The notes under the pieces were generated by a model that had not been told where the DNA came from, ran no database searches, and saw nothing but the letters and a program-made list of their open reading frames with translations. Of a DNA stretch of 64,000 nucleotides, positions 1-7,847 are shown in pieces. Every line of letters begins with the position of its first letter. Within the stretch, counting starts at the first letter, position 1. The DNA comes from Sphaerotilus microaerophilus. Its GTDB lineage: Bacteria; Pseudomonadota; Gammaproteobacteria; Burkholderiales; Burkholderiaceae_C. The position numbers and the translations under genes are program-made. The stretch spans positions 3,348,001 to 3,412,000 of the forward strand of contig NZ_AP025730.1 in the NCBI RefSeq assembly GCF_023734135.1, given 5' to 3'.

Positions 1-82
1 CTTGACCCGCTGCCGACCACTCGTACCCAGGATTGCCTGCGGGCGCTGCTGAGTTCCTTGCGGAGCCCGGGCGCCCGACAGC

Positions 83-1501
83 CCACATTAAAGAGAGCCG
101 CCAGGCTTTGTCCCGGCAGGCCGTTGGTCGGCGGCACCTGCGCGGGCCCGCACGCTTGTGATTGTTGTTCAAGCTGCAGGAGCCCGGCAATGGATCTGAC
201 CCCGATGCACAAACGCGTGATCGCGCTGGACGTACACCAGGCCAAGATCACCGCCTGTGCGGTGGTCGAGCATGACGATGGCCGAGTGGAGGTCACCAAG
301 CGCGACTTCGGAGCCTTCAGACGCGACCGCCGTGCCTTGGCGCAATGGTCGCTGGAGATTCGGCCCGAGGTGGTGGTGATGGAGAGCACGGGGGTGTACT
401 GGAAGAGCCCGTTTGCGGCGCTGGAGGCGGTGGGCATCATCGCGTGGGTGGTCAACGCGCGCCATGTCAAAGCTGTGCCCGGGCGCAAGACCGACATGGC
501 CGATGCGCAGTGGCTGGCCACGCTGGCGCGTGCGGGCCTGTTGCGCGCCTCGTTCATTCCACCGGTGGACTTGCGCCAGCTTCGTCTGGTGGCGCGTCAG
601 CGGCAGAAGCTCGTGGGCATGTGCAGCGCCGAGAAGAACCGGCTGCACAAGGTGCTGGTAGATGCGGGCATGCGCATCAACGTGGTGGTCAGCGACATCC
701 ACGGTGCCAGTGCACGCGCCATGGTCAAGGCGCTCATTGCGGGCCAAGCCATGTACGAGGTGCTGGATCAAAAGGGGCGCCTTCGGGCCAGCCGGGACGA
801 GTTGTTCGAGGCCCTGAGCACCGAGCAGTTCAGCGCCGCGCACCGCTTCGTGGCCCAGGAGATCATGCAGCACATCGAGCACATCGAGACCCGCATCGCC
901 CGCATGGACCAATACCTGCTGGACGGACTGCGCGCCTGGCAGCCGCAGCTCAAGCTGCTGCAGACCTTGCCGGGTATCGACATCCAGGGCGCGGCGATGC
1001 TGCTGGTGGAGATCGGCGCGGACATGGACGTCTTCGGCAGTGCCGAGCGGCTGGCCAGCTGGGTGGGCATCTGCCCGGGCAACAACGAGAGCGCGGGCAA
1101 GCGCAAGACCGGGCGCATCCGCAAGGGCAACGCCTGGGTCAGAAGGCTGCTGTGCGAGTTCGCCCAGGCTGCAGCGCGTACCCGCTGCGCGCTCAAGGCC
1201 AAGTTCGACGCGCTGGCCATTCGCAAGGGACACAAGAAGTCCATCGTGGCGCTGGCCCACAAGATGCTGCGTACCGTCTACGCCATGTTGGCCAACGGCA
1301 CCCACTACCAAGACAAGGAGGTCGACTACGAGGCCCTGAACGTCCAGCGCAACGCCCCGCGCTGGCTCAAAATGCTGCGCAAGCACGGCTTCATCGCCAC
1401 CCCCACCGCCACCTGAGACTCGCTTGCCTGCTGACCTTGCGGCCCCGACCAGCCTCAGGTCAGGCAGCCACACGTCCGCGCTTGGGTGTCTTCCACATTA
1501 A
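83..1501 (+). mobile_element. IS110-family insertion sequence, ends tentative
   Basis: The element carries one DEDD transposase gene (190-1416). IS110 elements lack classical terminal inverted repeats and, in characterised members, encode a structured bridge RNA in a non-coding flank. The only symmetric mark I see is a 9-base direct repeat, CCACATTAA, at 83-91 and 1493-1501, which would give an element of about 1.4 kb. This could be chance, so the limits are tentative. A bulged hairpin (1426-1437 pairing with 1457-1465) lies just after the transposase gene. Confidence 0.4.
190..1416 (+). CDS. IS110-family transposase (DEDD, serine-dependent)
   Basis: A 408-residue transposase. The N-terminal RuvC-like domain shows the DEDD set: D14 (in LDVHQ), E65 (in MESTGVYW), D102 and D105 (in KTDMADAQW). 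The C-terminal Transposase_20 domain runs from about residue 255 and holds S301 in NESAGK, the probable nucleophile by family analogy. The start at 190 is preferred over in-frame codons back to 58 because AGGAG lies at 178-182, seven bases upstream, and homology begins right after it. The reading frame is intact, so the enzyme may be active. It sits directly upstream of the eCIS control region. Confidence 0.93.
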   Translation: MDLTPMHKRVIALDVHQAKITACAVVEHDDGRVEVTKRDFGAFRRDRRALAQWSLEIRPEVVVMESTGVYWKSPFAALEAVGIIAWVVNARHVKAVPGRKTDMADAQWLATLARAGLLRASFIPPVDLRQLRLVARQRQKLVGMCSAEKNRLHKVLVDAGMRINVVVSDIHGASARAMVKALIAGQAMYEVLDQKGRLRASRDELFEALSTEQFSAAHRFVAQEIMQHIEHIETRIARMDQYLLDGLRAWQPQLKLLQTLPGIDIQGAAMLLVEIGADMDVFGSAERLASWVGICPGNNESAGKRKTGRIRKGNAWVRRLLCEFAQAAARTRCALKAKFDALAIRKGHKKSIVALAHKMLRTVYAMLANGTHYQDKEVDYEALNVQRNAPRWLKMLRKHGFIATPTAT

Positions 1502-1793
1502 CGCCGAAGCGCTCCTGTGTCCGGCTGAGCAAGCGGCTCGTGCCCTTTGCAGCGCCGGCGTCGCGACCAGCCCTACGTTTCGTCGTGGATCACGGGCACG
1601 GAGATTCGTCCGACAGTTCGAAGACCAAGTGACACATGAGGGCCGGCGGTGCCCCGCCCCGGGTCTGCAAGCACCCGCTGCCGCCCGCCGACTCAAAACA
1701 CCAGCGTCTGCGCACATGCGACCGGGTCACCCGAGACCCACGGCACGCGCGATCCGCCCCGGCCTTACCTCTGCAATCCAGTCTTCCAGCCGC
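1417..1793. other. Gene-free stretch between IS110 and the eCIS promoter
   Basis: No convincing coding sequence is present: overlapping readings lack ribosome sites and protein-like composition. The first 85 bases probably belong to the IS110 right flank, including the bulged hairpin at 1426-1465. The rest lies where upstream activator sites for the sigma-54 promoter at 1794 would be expected. I could not pick out a clear pair of inverted repeats for an activator. Confidence 0.5.
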
Positions 1794-1809
1794 TGGCACA
1801 GCCTTCGCT
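1794..1809 (+). promoter_or_regulatory. Sigma-54 (-24/-12) promoter of the eCIS operon
   Basis: TGGCACAGCCTTCGCT matches the RpoN consensus TGGCACRNNNNTTGCW at every fixed position except one (C instead of the second T of TTGC). The invariant GG (1795-1796) and GC (1807-1808) have the required spacing. Transcription would begin near 1820, about 18 bases before the first start codon. The sigma-54 activator gene at the far end of the array supports the call. Confidence 0.75.
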
Positions 1810-1837
1810 TAATTAGGCAGGCGTAGCCCGCTTCTTG

Positions 1838-2095
1838 ATGACAAATGACACTACCGAGCCACCCACCCCGTCGGCATCTGACGAGTTGCTCGACGCCGCT
1901 TGCGAGATCCTCCGTAACCACCTCCGCCGCCATCCGCACGCGGCGGACACGGCGGTCGGCATCGAGCGCTGGTGGATCTCGGCTCTGCCGCCGGAGACAC
2001 TCGAACGCGCGCTCCAGCGCCTGGTCGCCGAAGGACTGCTGCGCTCGCGCGTGCTGCCGTCTGGCGAGCGCCTCTGGTACGCGCCACAGAACTAA
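1838..2095 (+). CDS. Small winged-helix-like protein, first gene of the eCIS operon
   Basis: An 85-residue protein starting MTNDTTEPP. A TTG three bases earlier is in frame but less likely. After a short Pro/Thr-rich leader the sequence reads as helix (LLDAACEILRNHL), helix (PETLERALQRLVAEGLL) and a short strand-turn-strand (RSRVLPSGERLWYAP), the pattern of a compact winged-helix fold. I do not recognise a named family. It is the first gene after the sigma-54 promoter and lies 12 bases before the cap gene, so it is probably part of the eCIS unit. It could be a small regulator or an assembly factor. Confidence 0.6.
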   Translation: MTNDTTEPPTPSASDELLDAACEILRNHLRRHPHAADTAVGIERWWISALPPETLERALQRLVAEGLLRSRVLPSGERLWYAPQN

Positions 2096-2107
2096 CGGGG
2101 GACGCGC

Positions 2108-2746
2108 ATGAAGTCCGCCCTGCGCGATTGCAGCAACAGCCTGCGCATGATGCTCGAGCAGGCGCTGCGTGACGACGTCGACCTGTCACCGTTCTTCGAC
2201 CCGCTGGACCCGTCGCCGACCGCGATCGGCACCTTCGTCGTCAACCTCAACAACCCCGAGGAATTCGCCGCACGGGAATTCGAGGGCGTGTCGCTGTGGC
2301 TGTACCTGATCGAGCGCGACGCCGAGACGTTGAACCTGCCGCCGCGCCGCACCGCGCCCGGCCGTCTGCCGTCGGTGCCGCTGCCGCTGCGCCTGCACTA
2401 CCTGCTGACGCCGCGCGTCGACCACGTCACGCGCGCGCAGGCCGGCGAACTGGAGCAGTTGATCCTCGGCAAGGCGCTGCAGTTGCTGCACGACAGCCCG
2501 CGCCTGGCCGGCAACCAGCTGGTCGACGGCCTCAGCGGCAGCACTGACGAGTTCTTCGTGCGCCTGGAGCCACTGCCGCTGGACCATATCACGCGCGTGT
2601 GGGACGCGCTCGAAGTGCCGTACCAGCTGTGCGTGTCGTACGAGGTCAGCGTCGTGCCGGTCGAGTCCGGCCAGCAGCCGGCGCCGACGGTGCCGGTCGA
2701 TTCGCTGCTGGCCGAGGTCGGCGTCGCGCGCCGCGTCGGAGCCTGA
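2108..2746 (+). CDS. eCIS cap / sheath-tube terminator, DUF4255 (Pvc16/Afp16-like)
   Basis: A 212-residue protein resembling the Pvc16 N-terminal (DUF4255) family, which caps the distal end of contractile injection particles and fixes their length. Family-like features are the N-terminal helix LRMMLEQAL, the strand-rich centre (VSLWLYLIERDAE, LPLRLHYLLTP) and the helix AGELEQLILGKALQLLHD, followed by the conserved conversion to VPYQLCVSYEVSVVPV. The start is preceded by a G-rich ribosome site (GGGGGACGCGC). The stop lies two bases before the next gene. In the classical Afp/PVC loci this gene is last; here it is near the front. Confidence 0.85.
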   Translation: MKSALRDCSNSLRMMLEQALRDDVDLSPFFDPLDPSPTAIGTFVVNLNNPEEFAAREFEGVSLWLYLIERDAETLNLPPRRTAPGRLPSVPLPLRLHYLLTPRVDHVTRAQAGELEQLILGKALQLLHDSPRLAGNQLVDGLSGSTDEFFVRLEPLPLDHITRVWDALEVPYQLCVSYEVSVVPVESGQQPAPTVPVDSLLAEVGVARRVGA

Positions 2747-2748
2747 GC

Positions 2749-3909
2749 ATGGCCACGCGCACCGTCTCCGCCAACGGCCACGACTGGCTCTTCGACGCCG
2801 ACGCGGTCGCACTGCCCGGCGAGCGCCTGCGCGCGCTGGTCCGCGCGCGCCTGGTCGACGAGATCAACGGCACGCCGGTCGTCGCGCCGATCGCGTTGCG
2901 CGCGTCGCGCGACGACGTGTCGACGCGCGCGAGCGCCGACGGCCTGGTCGGCCTGGTCTCCGCGCCGTCGCGCATGCTGCCCGACCTCGCGACCACGCCG
3001 GTCGACCTGTCGTTCGAAGTGCGCAGCCCCGGCTTCCTGCCACGAACGCTTCGGGCCACGCTGGGTCCGATCGCCGGCTTTCCCGACGCGTTCGCGCCGG
3101 TGGACCTGGGCGACGTGCCGCTGCACCGGCCCGGCGTCGTGATCGCGGGCCGCGTGCTGCGCAACGCCGCGCCGGCCTCGGTGCCGCTCGCGGGCGCGAC
3201 GGTCGAGGTCGACGCGCTGTGGTCGCAGTCGCCGCCGCCATACTGGATCGCGCCCGCGCTGTCGGAGCCGCCGAACCTCGTTTCGCTGTCGCCCGCGCTG
3301 CGCGGCGCGCGCGCCGCCGGCACCACCCTCAGCGAACGCGCGCTGACCTTCGCGGCCCCGCCGCAGACGCTGCTCAAGCCGGTCGGGCCCGGCGCGACGC
3401 GCCTCGAACTGTCGGACAACGACGGCCTCGCCGCCGGCCTTGTGCTGGCGATCGACATCGACACGCCGTCGGCCACCGAGGTGATCGTGATCGCGTCGGT
3501 CGCGCCCGCGAGCGCCACCGACCTGCCGGTGCGCGTGACGCTGGAACACCCCACCGCGCGCCTGCACCGCGACGGCGTGCGCTGCGCCATCGCAACGCCG
3601 CAACCGGTCGTCACCATCGACACGCTTGACCGCGACGCCGAACCCGCCGACCCCACCGTCTTCCTCGCCTCCGCGCCGACGCTCGCCGACGGCGCCTGGG
3701 CCGAGATCGACGACGGCGTCGCACCGCGCGAGTACGCACGCGTGGCACGGGCGGCGGCGAGCACCGACGCCGACGGTTTCTTCGCGCTGCCGCCGCTCGC
3801 GCGCGTCGCGCTCGTGCGACTGCTCGTGCAGCACCCTGCCATCGGCGACGCGCGGCCGATCGTCGCGATCGATCCAGCCACGCCACGGCTGTCGCTCGAA
3901 CTCGAGTGA
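2749..3909 (+). CDS. eCIS-associated beta-rich protein of unknown function
   Basis: A 386-residue protein encoded between cap and sheath. The start at 2749 is two bases after the cap stop; in-frame codons further upstream would overlap the cap gene. The centre and C-terminus read like carboxypeptidase-regulatory or Ig-like beta domains (VIAGRVLRNA, TDADGFFALPPL). Around residues 205-255 it carries a small module, GPGATRLELSDNDGLAAG, followed by an acidic strand. A very similar module occurs in the insertion of the giant sheath encoded next. I see no signal peptide or membrane span. It may decorate or cap the particle together with the sheath; the exact role is unknown. Confidence 0.6.
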   Translation: MATRTVSANGHDWLFDADAVALPGERLRALVRARLVDEINGTPVVAPIALRASRDDVSTRASADGLVGLVSAPSRMLPDLATTPVDLSFEVRSPGFLPRTLRATLGPIAGFPDAFAPVDLGDVPLHRPGVVIAGRVLRNAAPASVPLAGATVEVDALWSQSPPPYWIAPALSEPPNLVSLSPALRGARAAGTTLSERALTFAAPPQTLLKPVGPGATRLELSDNDGLAAGLVLAIDIDTPSATEVIVIASVAPASATDLPVRVTLEHPTARLHRDGVRCAIATPQPVVTIDTLDRDAEPADPTVFLASAPTLADGAWAEIDDGVAPREYARVARAAASTDADGFFALPPLARVALVRLLVQHPAIGDARPIVAIDPATPRLSLELE

Positions 3910-3939
3910 CGAACCGCTGACCACCCACGGAGACCTGCC

Positions 3940-6900
3940 ATGCCCGAGTACCTTGCCCCAGGTGTCTACGTCGAGGAGGTGGCCGGCCCGAGGCCGATCG
4001 AAGGCGTTGGCACCAGCACCGCCGGCGTCGTCGGCGTGACCGAACGCGGTCCGCTGAACACGCCGCAACTGGTGACCAGCAACGGCGAGTTCGCACGCGT
4101 CTTCGGTGGCGCGCTGCCCGCCGCGGAATTCAGCGACGGCGCGCGCACGCACCACCACCTGCCGCATGCGGTCGATGCCTTCTTCACCAACGGCGGCAAG
4201 CGCATGTACGTCACGCGCGTGCTGCCCGTAGGCGCCAGCTCAGCGCAGCGCACCGCGATGTTCGCGGACCCCAACGTGGCGACGCCCGGCGACACGGTGC
4301 TGCTGCGTCCCGCGCAGCAGGGCAGCGCGAGCCTGGCCACGCCGCCCGCGCTGTACGTGCTGGACCCGACCGACTTCGCGGTCAACGACGACCTGCGCAT
4401 CGGCACCGGCAGCCGCAGCGAGTACCATGCACTGCAGGGCATCGGCGCCAACCAGCGCCACGTCACGCTCGGCACGCCGCTGCGCCACGGCCACGCCGGC
4501 GCCGCGCCGGTGGTGGTGCTGGTGCCGGCGCCCGACACGCCCAACTTCCCGGTCGCCGGCGAATCGAATTTCACGACGGTGAACCACGTCGACGCCGGCG
4601 CGACCGAGCTGGTGCTCGCCGGCCCCGGCACCGCCACGCTGCTGGACCTGCTGCCCAGCGGCACGCCATCGGCGAGCTGGCTGCTGCTGCAGCTGATCGA
4701 CAACGGCATCAGCGACTACGTCTTCGCAACCTGCGCCGAGGCCGCGGGCACCGACGCGCGGGTCTGGCTCGCGCGCCCGGTGCAGACCGAACTGCCCGCC
4801 GGCGTGATGGCCAACTTCCTCGACACCAGCGGCGGCACCGCGAGCACGCTGCAGGTACCGGCCAACGTCGGCGACATGCTCGTGTACCCGGTCGACGATC
4901 CCCTGCCCGGCGCCTACACGACCGACACCAACGTGATCGTGATCGACCTCGGCGCCGCCCACCCGGAGGCCACCGCGATCGGCACGCTGGCGACGCTGGA
5001 CCTCGACCCGCCACTGCAGGCCGCGGTCGCGGCCGGCTCGCTGGCGCAGCGCGTGACGCTGGCCGCGGACGACCGCAACGTGGTCTCGGTGTCCGCCGGC
5101 AACCAGGTGGTCGAGCTCGACGACGTGGCCCACCTCGTGCCCGGCATGGAGCTGACCTTCAGCGACGGCGTGTCCTTCGAGACGCGCTTCGTCGATGCGA
5201 TCGACGCCACCACGTCGGAAGTCACGCTGCGCACCGCGCTGCCGTGGGCGCCGGTCGGCACGGTCACGCTGGCGCCGAAGGCGCTGACCGTCGACGCGGC
5301 GCCTTGCGCGGTCTCGATCGCGCTCGCCGACCGCCAGGGCTTGGATGTGGGCGACGTGCTGCTGCTCGGCACCGACGAAGTGGCCGTGGTGCGCGCGATT
5401 CCCGGTGAACGCGGGCCCGCGCCCGACGCCGGCAGCGTGCTGCTGGAACGCCCGCTGGCCTCCGACCACGCCGCGGGCAGCACGCTGCGCCGCCAGGCGG
5501 TCGAGGTCGACAACGCCGAGCAGCCGGTGCTGATCGTGCTGGACGCGACAGCCGGCGCCACGCGCCTCGTGATCGGCAACGGCAGCGGCCTCGCGGCCCG
5601 CGACGTGCTGCGCATCACGCTGCCCGACGGCTCGCGCGCCTTCGCGCGCGCCGGCGCGGCCTTCGCCGCCGCGGCGCCGCGCGAGCTCACGCTCGACGCC
5701 GCGCTCGGGTTCAGCCACGCGGTCGGCCTGCCGGTCGTCGAGCGGCAGCCGCTGTTCGACATCGTCGCAATCGACCCTGGCGCCTGGGGCAACCGGCTGC
5801 TGGTCGGCGCCGCCAACGAGGCCAGCGGCCTGGCCGCGAGCACCGACGTTCTCAACGCCAACCCGCCGCTGGGCCCCGGCATGTTCTCGTCGATGCAGCT
5901 GCAGTCGATCACCGGCGTCGAGGCCGGCACGGTGCTCGAGATGCGCAACCCGGACGGCACGCTGGTCGAAGGGCTGCTGAAGGTGCGGCGCGTCGACCGC
6001 GCGACGCGCCTGGTGCTGCTGGACATGCCGGGCCTCACCGCCGCCCACATGGGTGCGGTTGGCGCGGCCGGAATGCTGGGCCAGCACGTGCACGTCAGCT
6101 CGCGCGAGTTCACACTGTTCGTGATGCTGCGCCGCCGGCCCGACCCGGCAACGCCGTCGCGCGACGAGGACCTGCTCGACCAGGAGGTCTTCCGCCACGT
6201 GTCGATGGACCCGCGCCACAGCCGCTACGTCGAGCGCCTCGTCGGCGTGACCTTTACGCCCGGCAACGACGCCGACGACAACGGCGAGCCGGTGCGCCGC
6301 AGCGACCGCCGCAGCGAGGGCGCTTCGTCGTACATCCGCGTGCGCGACCTCGCGCCGGCCGCGCCCTCGACCGCGCGGGAGGCCACACGCCTCGGCCCCG
6401 AGCCGCTGGAAGACGTGCTGCCCTCGGGCCTGGTGCGCCCGGCGCGCCTCGCGCTCGCGGGCGGCGACGACCAGGTGCCGGCGATGGACGACGCGATGTA
6501 CATCGGCGCCGACAGCAACGAGCCGACGCACCGCACCGGCCTGCAGACGCTGCGCAACCTGCTCACGGTGGCGCTGGTCGCGGTGCCCGGCCAGACCGGC
6601 GCCTTCCTCCAGCAGGCCGTCATCGACCACTGCGAGCTGATGCGCTACCGCTTCGCGGTGCTCGACGGCCCGGCGCCCAACAACGACACGCTGGTCGACG
6701 TGCAGGTGCACCGCCAGCAGTTCGACAGTTCCTACGCGGCGCTCTACCACCCATGGGTGCTGATCCCCGACCCGTACCCGACGTCGATCGCGGTCGCCCG
6801 CCAGCTCCCGGTGCCGCCGTCCGGCCACGTGCTGGGGATCTATGCGCGCAGCGACAACGAGCGCGGTGTGCACAAGGCGCCGGCCAACGAGGTCGTGCGC

Positions 6901-7383
6901 GGCATCACCGGCCTGGCGCGCAGCTTTACCAAGGCCGAGCAGGACCAGCTCAACCCCTACCCGGTGAACATCAACGTGCTGCGCGACTTCCGGCCGCAGG
7001 GCCGCGCGATCCGCGTCTGGGGCGCGCGCGTGATGACCAGCGACCCCGCGTTGAAGTACATCAACGTGCGTCGACTGTTGATCAACATCGAGGACTCCAT
7101 CGACCGCAGCACCCAGTGGGTGGTCTTCGAGCCGAACGGGCCGGCGCTGTGGTCCGCGCTGCGGCGCGCGATCTCCGACTTCCTCACCACCTTCTGGCGC
7201 GACGGCGCGCTGCAGGGCGAGAAGCCTGAGGAAGGCTTCTTCGTGCGCTGCGACGAAACGACGATGACGCGCGACGACATCGACAACGGGCGGCTGATCT
7301 GCCTGATCGGCGTCGCGCCGGTCAAGCCCGCCGAGTACGTGATCTTCCGCATCGGCCTGTGGACGGCCGACGCCCAGCGTTGA
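3940..7383 (+). CDS. Giant contractile sheath protein (Pvc2/Afp2-like) with large insertion
   Basis: An 1147-residue sheath subunit; sheath proteins of Afp/PVC particles are usually about 350-500 residues. Residues 1-100 are the conserved N-terminal sheath region (LAPGVYVEEV, GVVGVTERGP, FFTNGGKRMYVTRV). Residues about 100-600 are an insertion built of several small beta modules. About 600-720 resembles the usual sheath subdomain (PGAWGNRLLV). About 850-1147 is the C-terminal core (YAALYHPWV, SGHVLGIYAR, NEVVRGITGL, VWGARVM, YINVRRLLINIEDSI). A GGAG ribosome site precedes the start. The tube gene follows 13 bases downstream. The extra modules would lie on the outer face of the particle. Confidence 0.93.
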   Translation: MPEYLAPGVYVEEVAGPRPIEGVGTSTAGVVGVTERGPLNTPQLVTSNGEFARVFGGALPAAEFSDGARTHHHLPHAVDAFFTNGGKRMYVTRVLPVGASSAQRTAMFADPNVATPGDTVLLRPAQQGSASLATPPALYVLDPTDFAVNDDLRIGTGSRSEYHALQGIGANQRHVTLGTPLRHGHAGAAPVVVLVPAPDTPNFPVAGESNFTTVNHVDAGATELVLAGPGTATLLDLLPSGTPSASWLLLQLIDNGISDYVFATCAEAAGTDARVWLARPVQTELPAGVMANFLDTSGGTASTLQVPANVGDMLVYPVDDPLPGAYTTDTNVIVIDLGAAHPEATAIGTLATLDLDPPLQAAVAAGSLAQRVTLAADDRNVVSVSAGNQVVELDDVAHLVPGMELTFSDGVSFETRFVDAIDATTSEVTLRTALPWAPVGTVTLAPKALTVDAAPCAVSIALADRQGLDVGDVLLLGTDEVAVVRAIPGERGPAPDAGSVLLERPLASDHAAGSTLRRQAVEVDNAEQPVLIVLDATAGATRLVIGNGSGLAARDVLRITLPDGSRAFARAGAAFAAAAPRELTLDAALGFSHAVGLPVVERQPLFDIVAIDPGAWGNRLLVGAANEASGLAASTDVLNANPPLGPGMFSSMQLQSITGVEAGTVLEMRNPDGTLVEGLLKVRRVDRATRLVLLDMPGLTAAHMGAVGAAGMLGQHVHVSSREFTLFVMLRRRPDPATPSRDEDLLDQEVFRHVSMDPRHSRYVERLVGVTFTPGNDADDNGEPVRRSDRRSEGASSYIRVRDLAPAAPSTAREATRLGPEPLEDVLPSGLVRPARLALAGGDDQVPAMDDAMYIGADSNEPTHRTGLQTLRNLLTVALVAVPGQTGAFLQQAVIDHCELMRYRFAVLDGPAPNNDTLVDVQVHRQQFDSSYAALYHPWVLIPDPYPTSIAVARQLPVPPSGHVLGIYARSDNERGVHKAPANEVVRGITGLARSFTKAEQDQLNPYPVNINVLRDFRPQGRAIRVWGARVMTSDPALKYINVRRLLINIEDSIDRSTQWVVFEPNGPALWSALRRAISDFLTTFWRDGALQGEKPEEGFFVRCDETTMTRDDIDNGRLICLIGVAPVKPAEYVIFRIGLWTADAQR

Positions 7384-7396
7384 AGGAGCCCCCGAC

Positions 7397-7846
7397 ATGG
7401 CCACCAGGATCGACCCGTCACGCACCTACAACTTCCTCGCCGTCTTCATCGGGCTGGGCGAGATCTCGTTCAGCGAGATCAGCGGCATCGCGGTCGACAG
7501 CGACGTCGTCGACTACCGCGAAGGCAACGAGCGCTTCAACAATGTGCGCAAGCTGCCCGGCCTGCGCAAGTTCGCCAACCTCACCTTCCGCCGCGGCTAC
7601 ACCCCCGACGACCGGCTGTGGCAGTGGTACGCGCGCCTCGCGAACGGCGCCAACGAACGCTACAACGGCAGCATCGTGCTGCTGAACGAGGCGCGCAAGC
7701 CGGTGATGCGCTGGAACTTCGTCAACGCGTTCATCACGAAGATCGACGGCCCGATGCTGAAGGCCGCCGGCAACGAGATCGCGATCGAGGCGATGGACAT
7801 CGCGCACGAGGGGCTCACGATGGAGCTCGAGTCGCAGGGCGCCTGA
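7397..7846 (+). CDS. eCIS inner tube protein (Pvc1/Afp1-like, T4 gp19 family)
   Basis: A 149-residue tube protein of normal family length. It shows typical tail-tube features: DPSRTYNFLAVFIGLG at the N-terminus, FSEISGIAVDSDVVDYREG, FANLTFRRGYTPDDRLWQWY in the middle, and the C-terminal strand MRWNFVNAFITKIDGP followed by EIAIEAMDIAHEGL. Hexameric rings of such proteins stack into the needle that is driven out on sheath contraction. AAGGAG precedes the start. It lies between the two sheath genes and is one of two tube paralogues here. Confidence 0.93.
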   Translation: MATRIDPSRTYNFLAVFIGLGEISFSEISGIAVDSDVVDYREGNERFNNVRKLPGLRKFANLTFRRGYTPDDRLWQWYARLANGANERYNGSIVLLNEARKPVMRWNFVNAFITKIDGPMLKAAGNEIAIEAMDIAHEGLTMELESQGA

Positions 7847-7847
7847 G

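Noticed and set aside
4240..7425. A minus-strand open frame of 1061 codons opposite the sheath gene, and similar long frames opposite other eCIS genes
   Set aside because: High GC with G/C at third positions opens the complementary frame. The translation is rich in Arg, Val, Gln and His without motifs, and the plus strand has clear family matches.
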